Of a stretch of DNA of 30,032 nucleotides, positions 23,617 through 30,032 are shown piece after piece. The notes below the pieces were generated by a model that saw only the letters and a list, made by a program, of their open reading frames with translations, had not been told where the DNA came from and searched no databases. The stretch spans positions 1-30,032 of the IMG/VR virus record IMGVR_UViG_3300024264_000121. The stretch is one strand, 5' to 3'. The position numbers were made by a program, and so were the translations under genes. Source of the DNA: a virus. How positions within the stretch are numbered: the stretch's first letter is position 1; each line of letters opens with the position of its first letter.

Positions 23617-26600
23617 GTGAACGAAGAACTTAAAAAACTTATTGATCAGTTAAAATCACTCAGAGTACCTACAGCTCAGGTAGATGCTATGGCTAATGCT
23701 GTACGTAATGCTAGAGAAGGTACACAAGAACATAATGCTGCTCTAGAAAATATGAGAGCAAGGGTTCAAGCTGTTACAGAAGCAGCTGACTTTGCTGGAG
23801 AGTCATTTTCTAACCTTACTGCTATACTAAGGGAAAATCTAAAAGAACTTACCGGTAAAGAAGACTCACAAAAACGACTTATAAAGAGTACCAAAGGAAT
23901 AGTAGATCTATCCCAACAACTTACTTATCACGAAGAGGAAATTACCGATTATTCTGAAAAGCAATTAGCTAAAAAAATAGAAACTGCTAAACAGAATAAA
24001 AAATTAATGAGTCAAGCTGCTGAAGAGCAGATTAGGTCTTTAAGTCATCTTGGTTTACAGGCTAATATGGGCAACCAAGCTTATCATGCTAAAGTAAATG
24101 AATTATTAACTCAAGGTAAGATAACTAAAGAACAAGCTAATACATTTAGAGAGTATAAAAAAGGTTTCCCTATAGTACAAGCAGTTATTGATAAAGGTGA
24201 AGAACAGCTTACTACTCAAAAACATGTTAACGAAACACTCGGTATAACTGGAGGACTTATTAAAGGTCTTTCTGGTGTAATGGGTAAATTAGGTATAGAA
24301 GGCTCAGCATTTCAACATGGTATAGAAAGTGCTAATGTAGCTATGAAAAAAGCTGCTAAAGATGGAGCAGGTAAACTCAAGACAGCTTTAATCGGAGTTA
24401 GTGAGGTAACCAAAGGAGTAGTTAGTCAACTTAATGACCCTGTCTTTATTGGAGGAGTTATAGTTAAGTTCGGTTTAGAAGGTGCTGATCATATAACCGA
24501 AATGCAGCGTTCTTTAGGACAGTCAGTAGAAAGCGGTAAAGCAATGGTCTCCAAGTTAGAGGAATTTGCAACTGAATCTGGTAACGCTTTTATAACCACA
24601 GCAAAACTGGGCCATGCTGTAGCCGGACTATCAGCAGAGGCAGGTACCTTTGCAACTAAATTTGATAAAAAGAATTTAATAGGCTTTGTAGAATTAACTG
24701 AAAATTTAGGTTACGCTACTGAACAAGCATCACATCTTATCACAACCTTAGAGATGCATGATCAGACTATGAATGACTTTGAGTCAAACATAGAAAAATC
24801 AGTAAACGGTTTCAACAAAGCTACTAATTCAAACATAACGTTAAAAGCAGTTATGGATGATATTTTATCTGCTTCTCAAGCACTTCATGTCACTATAGGG
24901 CAAACACCAAATGCTTTAGTAGATGCATCAATAGCAGCTAGAGGATTAGGTACAACTTTAAAAGGAGTAGAAAACATTGCTGATTCTTTATTAGATTTTA
25001 ATCAATCTATAGATGCTGAAATGGAAGCACAGTTAATGACTGGAAAATCTCTCAATTTAGCTAGAGCTCGAGAATTCGCTCTGATGGGTAATATGGAAAA
25101 GGTTGCTGAAGAAATAGGTAATCAGCAAGCTGTACAAGAAGCTTTTGCTACTAATAACGTACTAGCCCAAAGATCTGTAGCTAAGGCATTAGGAATGTCA
25201 AGAGAGGAGTTAGCTGATATGTACAAACAACAACAGCTACAGGTATTATCTCAAAAAGAAGGTTTAACAGCTCAAGAGCAACAAACTATGGCTGCTTTAA
25301 AAGCTAGAAAAGCTTCAGAGCAAATGGCAGATGTAGTAGGAAAAATTAAAGACCAATTCGCACAAGCATTTTTACCATTAGGAGAGGTTATTCTCAAGAT
25401 CATGGAAAAGGTATCAGTAGCTTTTGCTAACCCAGTCTTTGGTTCGTTTATTACTAAGTTCGCTTTAATTGGAACTGGAGCTATAATAGCCGGTAAATCA
25501 CTTCTTGGTGTAGTAAAAGGAGTAAAAGGTTTATCTAAGAATTTTAAAGAACTTCAAAGTTTAGGTAAAAGCGCAATGGGCTTTTTCAGCAAGATGTTCG
25601 GAACAGCATCCGAAGCAGCTGAACAAACAGCAAGTGTAGTATCTAATACAGCATCCCAAGCAAGTCAAGGTGTTAGTGAAATGAGAGAACCTAAAACTTC
25701 TGGTTCTAAAGTAAAAGAGTTTTTAACTAATTTAGCTGCCGGTCTTAAAGAAATGGGCAGTATGAAGGTATTAGGAGGTGCTTTAAACCTTATCCCAGCT
25801 TCTATTGGATTCATAGCTTTTATTCCTGGAATGGTAGGAGCAAAATTAATGGAAAAACTTAATGGAGAAAAACTTCAAGAGAACTTATATGGTCTAGCAA
25901 TGGGTCTAGAAGAAATGGGCAGTATGAAGGTATTAGGAGGTGCTTTAAACCTCATTCCTGCATCACTAGGATTTATAGCATTTATTCCTGGTATGATAGG
26001 AGCAAAATTAATGGAAAAACTTGATGGAGAAAAACTTCAAGAGAACTTATACGGTCTAGCAATGGGTCTAGAAGAAATGGGTAAAGGTAAGGTAATATTA
26101 GGAACAGGAGCTCTACTACTATCAGCTGTTGGATTTACAGCTATGATACCAGCCACAGCAGGAATGGCACTTTTTAACTTAGTTGCTCCTACTACTAATA
26201 AATTACTTCCTAAATTTGGTTCAGCATTAGCACAATTTGGTGCTTTAATGATGACCGGAGTTGCTCTATTAGGATTAGCAGCTCTAGGAGTAGCAGCAAT
26301 TGCTTTAGGATATGCTTTAAAATTAGCAGCTCCTGCAATTGAATCTGCTGGTACGGCAATAGGAGCTATTTTAACTGGACTTACTCCTATAGTTAAAGTA
26401 GTTGGAGAAACTATCATAGGCGTATTTAAAAGTATACCTGGAATCATTACAGCTGTAGCAGATGGATTCGTTAATATGTTTAGTGCTATAAGTATGGATA
26501 ATATAGTACCTATATTATTACTAGGTCCAGCATTATTAGGAGCTTCAATTGGTATAGCAGCATTTGCTGCTGCTTTAACAGGGGGTAGTATACTTTCAGG

Positions 26601-26997
26601 AATTAGCAGTTTAATGGGTGGAGGTATAATGAGTGACTTGGAGTCACTAGCAGCAATGAGTGAACCGTTAGCTACTGTAGGAGTTTCATTAACAGCAATA
26701 GCAGCAGGTATAGCTGCATTATCATCAGCTTTAGCTACATTAGAATTAGAAAAAATAGATGAACTAAAAGACTTAGTAATGACTACAGCATTTGCAGCAC
26801 CAGCAATAGCTGCTACAGGAGCTATTACAGAACTCATTAGTGGGATAACAGGTGCTTCTTCTGGAGGAGACTCTGATAAAGCATTGTTAGAAAAAATAGA
26901 TAGATTAATCGCTGCAGTAGAAACTGGAGGAGATGTTTATATCGACGGCAATAAAGCAGGTAGAGCGATTAATATTGCTACTTATAAATCTGCGTAA
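23617..26997 (+). CDS. Tail tape measure protein
   Basis: A 1126-aa protein read from GTG at 23617 (MNEELKKLIDQLKSLRVPTA). The first half is helical and Gln/Lys/Ala-rich with coiled-coil-like stretches (EEEITDYSEKQLAKKIETAK, MSREELADMYKQQQLQVLSQ). The second half holds long hydrophobic Ala/Gly/Leu segments, e.g. about 877-905 (MTGVALLGLAALGVAAIAL) and 962-992 (VPILLLGPALLGASIGIAAF), as expected for tape measures that later insert into membranes. Residues about 712-819 are two tandem 54-aa units. It sets tail length; at the usual 0.15 nm per residue this would be around 170 nm. A conserved C-terminus (VYIDGNKAGRAINIATYKS) resembles that of other marine myophage tape measures. Position after the chaperone gene fits. 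Confidence 0.93.
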   Translation: MNEELKKLIDQLKSLRVPTAQVDAMANAVRNAREGTQEHNAALENMRARVQAVTEAADFAGESFSNLTAILRENLKELTGKEDSQKRLIKSTKGIVDLSQQLTYHEEEITDYSEKQLAKKIETAKQNKKLMSQAAEEQIRSLSHLGLQANMGNQAYHAKVNELLTQGKITKEQANTFREYKKGFPIVQAVIDKGEEQLTTQKHVNETLGITGGLIKGLSGVMGKLGIEGSAFQHGIESANVAMKKAAKDGAGKLKTALIGVSEVTKGVVSQLNDPVFIGGVIVKFGLEGADHITEMQRSLGQSVESGKAMVSKLEEFATESGNAFITTAKLGHAVAGLSAEAGTFATKFDKKNLIGFVELTENLGYATEQASHLITTLEMHDQTMNDFESNIEKSVNGFNKATNSNITLKAVMDDILSASQALHVTIGQTPNALVDASIAARGLGTTLKGVENIADSLLDFNQSIDAEMEAQLMTGKSLNLARAREFALMGNMEKVAEEIGNQQAVQEAFATNNVLAQRSVAKALGMSREELADMYKQQQLQVLSQKEGLTAQEQQTMAALKARKASEQMADVVGKIKDQFAQAFLPLGEVILKIMEKVSVAFANPVFGSFITKFALIGTGAIIAGKSLLGVVKGVKGLSKNFKELQSLGKSAMGFFSKMFGTASEAAEQTASVVSNTASQASQGVSEMREPKTSGSKVKEFLTNLAAGLKEMGSMKVLGGALNLIPASIGFIAFIPGMVGAKLMEKLNGEKLQENLYGLAMGLEEMGSMKVLGGALNLIPASLGFIAFIPGMIGAKLMEKLDGEKLQENLYGLAMGLEEMGKGKVILGTGALLLSAVGFTAMIPATAGMALFNLVAPTTNKLLPKFGSALAQFGALMMTGVALLGLAALGVAAIALGYALKLAAPAIESAGTAIGAILTGLTPIVKVVGETIIGVFKSIPGIITAVADGFVNMFSAISMDNIVPILLLGPALLGASIGIAAFAAALTGGSILSGISSLMGGGIMSDLESLAAMSEPLATVGVSLTAIAAGIAALSSALATLELEKIDELKDLVMTTAFAAPAIAATGAITELISGITGASSGGDSDKALLEKIDRLIAAVETGGDVYIDGNKAGRAINIATYKSA
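25751..26074 (+). repeat. Tandem 162-bp duplication in the tape measure gene
   Basis: Two in-frame copies, 25751-25912 and 25913-26074, encode EMGSMKVLGGALNLIPASIG... and EMGSMKVLGGALNLIPASLG... through LQENLYGLAMGLE. Each is 54 residues and they differ at only a few. Many differences are synonymous, with long identical blocks. A third start (EMGKGKV) follows at 26075 but diverges quickly. An in-frame duplication in a tape measure adds tail length without breaking the frame. Confidence 0.9.
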
Positions 26998-27008
26998 TAT
27001 TTATTAAA
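26998..27008 (+). promoter_or_regulatory. Weak variant of the promoter motif, TATTTATTAAA
   Basis: Starts right after the tape measure stop, 11 bases before the ATG at 27020. It keeps TATTTAT but not TATAAT. Listed because of position; may be chance in AT-rich DNA. Confidence 0.3.
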
Positions 27009-27019
27009 AACAATTAATC

Positions 27020-27208
27020 ATGGGAATTTTAAAAAATCAAATTAGTTCAAATTTAGGACTCAAAGGAGGAACTCCTCCTAATAGAGACGGTGCTTCTGAT
27101 CTCTCTCAACTACATTATAATAGAAAGTCTAAAGCTCAACAACCTGGTGACTCTATTTTTGACTTAGACGGGAAGACTCCGAATAAGTATCAGAATCCAG
27201 AAGTATAG
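27020..27208 (+). CDS. Small putative virion protein, 62 aa
   Basis: MGILKNQISSNLGLKGGTPP and a Pro/Asp/Gly-rich remainder (QQPGDSIFDLDGKTPNKYQN) with no predicted enzyme motif. Such short extended proteins often act as linkers or plugs in baseplates. It sits between tape measure and tube-junction-like genes with a three-base gap to the next start. I do not recognise a family. Confidence 0.65.
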   Translation: MGILKNQISSNLGLKGGTPPNRDGASDLSQLHYNRKSKAQQPGDSIFDLDGKTPNKYQNPEV

Positions 27209-27211
27209 TAA

Positions 27212-28771
27212 ATGGCTTTACTAGAGTTAAAAACTAACTTAAAGTCCTTGAGATACCAGGGACCAGAAAAACCCCTTGTTACGAAGGATATAAATAATCC
27301 TCCGAAAACAAATAGTTTCTCTATGGCTGTAAATCATCGTTTAGATGATGTAGCTAGATTAAGTAAACTTTTGACTAAAAAGCAAGGATTAAAATTTGTA
27401 GGAAATCAAGCTTTACTTAACTTAACTAATATTAAACAAGATATTGAGAAAGTTAAAACTAAAGTTAGGGATGCAAAAAAAGATCCTGACAATACAAAAA
27501 CAGTAGCCAGTATAGTAGCAAAAGATGCTTTAAGTAAACTAAAAGAAACTGCTATTAACACAGTACTAGCAACAGCTTCTATCTTAGCTCAGTCTCCTGC
27601 TAGTGGTACTGGATTACATATACCTAGAGGATTAAAACCTAACACATACTTAAGAACCGGACCTGCATCTGGCATAGCAACCCTTAAAGGTAAAGACGGA
27701 GCTATTATACCGAATAACATAGCTAGTAAAAACCCAGATGATAATAATTTTCAAGGAGGAGAACCTCTAGCGCAAACTGAAAATTTAGCTTCTAAGGATC
27801 TTAACAAAGTAACAGAAGGAGATGAGTACCTTAAAGAAAAAGGTCCTTTATCAGTAAAACAAAGACAACTTCAAGCTACATCAGGAGAACTTGATCTAGG
27901 ATTAGATAATTCTGGCATATCAGGTTTTACACCTCCTATTGAAGATAAGAAAAAAGAGGAGTATAAAAAAGCTTATAAAATATTCTATAAACCTAATAGG
28001 TCTACTGGTGCAGAAATATCAAATGCACATCCTTTGGAACAGAATGAAAGTCGTACAAATTTCAACCCTGATGGAGGAGATGATTATGATGATATAAGAT
28101 ACGTTAAAAAATCTAATTCTTTTAATGACAGTAGTAACTCAGTTCCTCAAGAAAGAAGGGACGAAATAATAAATGGTTTAGGATTAGAAGATAAACCAGA
28201 TTCTATACAATCATTAGGCACAAAAACAGAATCTATTTTAGGTACAGAGGAAGAAGATATAATACCTTTTGAATTTAATACTTATTACCCTGGTAACACT
28301 GAAGGTAAGTTTATATACTTTAGAGCATTCTTAGATTCACTTAGTGATAACTTTAGCAGTGAGTGGAATAGTATCAAGTATGTTGGTAGAGCAGATAATT
28401 TTTACTCTTACAATGGTTTTGATAGGAGTATAACTTTTGCATTTAAAGTAGCAGCTTTTTCTAAAACTGATATACAGCCAATATATGATAAATTAAATGC
28501 CTTAGTAGGCTCAACAGCACCTACCTACTCTACAAATGGAGAGTTTATGAAAGGAACTTTGACTAAAATAACAATAGGAGACTATATAGTAGGATTAAAT
28601 GGATATGTTGAGAGTATAGGGTTAAGTTGGAATACAACTTATCCTTGGGAAATGGGAATAGATAGTGAAGAAACATTAAAAGTGCCCCATGTACTTGACG
28701 TAAATGTATCTTTTAAACCTATCCATGATTTTGCTCCAACAGCCAATTCAACTTATATAGCAAATGTATAA
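27212..28771 (+). CDS. Baseplate tube-junction-like protein (gp48/gp54 type)
   Basis: A 519-aa protein. The first 340 residues are low-complexity, Lys/Asn/Ser/Pro-rich and probably extended. The C-terminal domain, from about residue 350, reads FEFNTYYPGNTEGKFIYFRA, FSSEWNSIKYVGRADNFYSY, FDRSITFAFKVAAFSKTD, TKITIGDYI and a YPWEMGID turn. This is the pattern of the tube-like caps that join the tail tube to the baseplate in T4-like phages (gp48/gp54). The order after the tape measure and before a LysM-type baseplate gene matches. The stop overlaps the next start (TAATG). Confidence 0.75.
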   Translation: MALLELKTNLKSLRYQGPEKPLVTKDINNPPKTNSFSMAVNHRLDDVARLSKLLTKKQGLKFVGNQALLNLTNIKQDIEKVKTKVRDAKKDPDNTKTVASIVAKDALSKLKETAINTVLATASILAQSPASGTGLHIPRGLKPNTYLRTGPASGIATLKGKDGAIIPNNIASKNPDDNNFQGGEPLAQTENLASKDLNKVTEGDEYLKEKGPLSVKQRQLQATSGELDLGLDNSGISGFTPPIEDKKKEEYKKAYKIFYKPNRSTGAEISNAHPLEQNESRTNFNPDGGDDYDDIRYVKKSNSFNDSSNSVPQERRDEIINGLGLEDKPDSIQSLGTKTESILGTEEEDIIPFEFNTYYPGNTEGKFIYFRAFLDSLSDNFSSEWNSIKYVGRADNFYSYNGFDRSITFAFKVAAFSKTDIQPIYDKLNALVGSTAPTYSTNGEFMKGTLTKITIGDYIVGLNGYVESIGLSWNTTYPWEMGIDSEETLKVPHVLDVNVSFKPIHDFAPTANSTYIANV

Positions 28772-29076
28772 TGCCAAATAGATATAAAAATATTGACATT
28801 AGAGTTAGTGACTCTGGAAAGAGGTATAAATCAAATATGATATACCCAGATATTCCTTTGTCTGAAAATGATACCTATATAATAACTACCGGCAGCGATA
28901 GATATGATAGTCTTGCACAGCAGTTCTACGGAGATAGTTCTTTATGGTGGATTATTGCAAGTGCAAATAACTATAAAAAAGACGGTCTTATTCCAACACC
29001 CGGCGTGCAGCTAAGAATACCGGCTAATGGTCAAGACATACGAGCAGATTTTTATGAGTTTAATGAAAAAAGATAA
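28771..29076 (+). CDS. LysM-like baseplate wedge protein (gp53-like)
   Basis: A 101-aa protein. Residues about 40-87 form a LysM-like unit: DRYDSLAQQFYGDSSLWWII, ASANNYKKDG and TPGVQLRIP. This is the pattern of small baseplate proteins (T4 gp53, P2 gpX-like) that bind peptidoglycan-like surfaces or clamp the baseplate. The N-terminal 38 residues are a polar arm. No signal peptide. It overlaps the upstream gene by one base and is three bases before the next start. Confidence 0.85.
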   Translation: MPNRYKNIDIRVSDSGKRYKSNMIYPDIPLSENDTYIITTGSDRYDSLAQQFYGDSSLWWIIASANNYKKDGLIPTPGVQLRIPANGQDIRADFYEFNEKR

Positions 29077-29079
29077 GTT

Positions 29080-30032
29080 ATGGGTGCGTTATACCAATCA
29101 ATTCCTGAAGAATTAGCTACCCAAATTTCTCATAGAGAAAAATTACATGCTGCAACCGCACGTTCTAAAGATATATTAGTTTATCAAAATTCCAATTCTC
29201 CCTGGGTACGATTAAGATCTTCTGTCAATATAGTGTCCAATGAAGATGCTAAAAATTATGCTAAACAAGGAGGTAAAACACCACCATCAGGAGATGCCAG
29301 CTTAGCACGATCAATGGTATTGGCTAGTGGTACTCTAAACTACAATGAAAACCCTAACAGAGGTTCGGAAGCTCCAAGAGGAGGAGTTAGCTTTGGAGAA
29401 AAGACCTCAGCAGTTACAGGAGCATATCATAACTCCCCTTCTACAGGCTTCAGACCTATGCCAGGTATTACTGCCGCTTCTATACAAGCTATAGGCGAAT
29501 ATGGAGTACTTCGTAAAGCAACAGTTGATTTTAAAGTTTACTCTAAAGAGGATTTAGATGATATTGAGTTACTCTATTTTAGACTAGGTATGACAGTTCT
29601 ACTAGAATGGGGACATACTGTATTTACACCAGATGGTGAAAATGTTAATTTTGTAGATAAGTCAATGTTTATATCTAATGATCTATGGTTTGGATATAAT
29701 AAAGATTCTTCGGTAACTAGTGAGCTTAAGAATAAGAGAGAAGCTAGTAATAGAAATTACGAGGCAATGTATGCTAAAATAAATAATTTTAGCTGGTCTC
29801 TACAAACCGATGGTTCATATAATTGTTCACTTAATTTAACTTCAAAAGGAGTAGTAGTAGAAGGACTTCTTTTAGGTAAACCCGGTGATGCAGGAGCAAG
29901 TAAAGATGAACCAGAAACTGCTAAGGTAGAAGAAACATTAGAAAAGAATCGTAGTATCTTTCATTATGTTTTAAAACCTTTAGAAAAAAAGAAAGCTTTA
30001 GAAAAAATTAGTTTAAAAGATGAAGCTGTTAC
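29080..30032 (+). CDS. Large structural (baseplate-region) protein, 3' partial
   Basis: The frame opens at ATG 29080, three bases after the upstream stop, and is still open at the window end (317 complete codons). It begins MGALYQSIPEELATQISHRE. The central block FRPMPGITAASIQAIGEYGV followed by LRKATVDFKVYSKEDLDDIE and LLYFRLGMTVLLEWG is a conserved-looking beta-rich structural domain that I associate with large virion proteins of marine myophages. After it are INNFSWSLQTDGSYNCSLNL and an acidic linker. The role (hub, wedge or tail-tip protein) cannot be fixed without the rest of the gene. Confidence 0.75.
   Translation, partial: MGALYQSIPEELATQISHREKLHAATARSKDILVYQNSNSPWVRLRSSVNIVSNEDAKNYAKQGGKTPPSGDASLARSMVLASGTLNYNENPNRGSEAPRGGVSFGEKTSAVTGAYHNSPSTGFRPMPGITAASIQAIGEYGVLRKATVDFKVYSKEDLDDIELLYFRLGMTVLLEWGHTVFTPDGENVNFVDKSMFISNDLWFGYNKDSSVTSELKNKREASNRNYEAMYAKINNFSWSLQTDGSYNCSLNLTSKGVVVEGLLLGKPGDAGASKDEPETAKVEETLEKNRSIFHYVLKPLEKKKALEKISLKDEAV

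Noticed and set aside
26037-26837. A 266-aa minus-strand open frame inside the tape measure gene
   Set aside because: Ala/Pro/Ile-rich low-complexity shadow of the hydrophobic tape measure segment; no family resemblance.

Overview
The window is a strongly AT-rich piece of a contractile-tailed (myovirus-type, T4-like tail module) phage genome. Every supported gene lies on the + strand. The tail genes are recognisable: sheath, tube, a tail-assembly-chaperone/gp26-like gene, tape measure and baseplate proteins. The fibre genes carry S74 (endosialidase-type) C-terminal chaperones and the 'GDTTTLNTATLDVEDLNI' style of repeat seen in marine phages. I see no host genes, tRNAs, IS elements or CRISPR. 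Several tail genes lack a Shine-Dalgarno sequence and have A/T-rich leaders. With the AT richness this would fit a marine Bacteroidetes-type host, but I cannot settle the host from this window.

Layout. (A) 1-3337: the end of one S74 fibre, a complete 650-aa S74 fibre and two small fibre/virion-like proteins. (B) 3348-19890: about 16.5 kb of enzyme genes in one tightly packed run. Nearly all junctions are ATGA or TAATG overlaps, so they are probably one translationally coupled operon. In order it holds a GT-A-like protein, a class I methyltransferase, a DDDE glycosyltransferase, a 66-aa protein, two beta-1,4-galactosyltransferase (GT7)-like proteins each carrying a lectin-like (LamG) domain, a sulfotransferase-like protein, five radical-SAM enzymes with an N-terminal twitch/SPASM-like cysteine domain, a free-standing LamG-like protein, a short NAD-dependent reductase/epimerase-like protein, an unrecognised 338-aa protein, a 2OG-Fe(II) oxygenase and an SGNH hydrolase. 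(C) 19890-20144: a small coiled-coil protein. (D) 20258-end: sheath, tube, terminator, gp26-like gene plus an out-of-frame extension, tape measure, a small protein, a tube-baseplate junction-like protein, a LysM/gp53-like baseplate protein and a large structural protein that runs off the end.

The most notable content is the enzyme island between fibre and sheath genes. Its gene types (glycosyl, methyl and possibly sulfo transfer, sugar reductase, hydroxylase, esterase-like hydrolase, five radical-SAM enzymes) suggest a pathway that builds or modifies a glycan or a virion/surface protein. The substrate is unknown. Both GT7 proteins appear to have the LamG domain inserted inside the catalytic domain: the conserved C-terminal GT7 segment with its metal-ligand-type His resumes after the lectin domain. 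A second strong point is a conserved coding stretch with no usable start at 23323-23583. It overlaps the end of the gp26-like gene in the +1 frame and sits exactly where tail-assembly chaperones with programmed frameshifts occur. A motif TATTTATAATA, or a variant, lies upstream of six transcription-unit starts and is a candidate late promoter.
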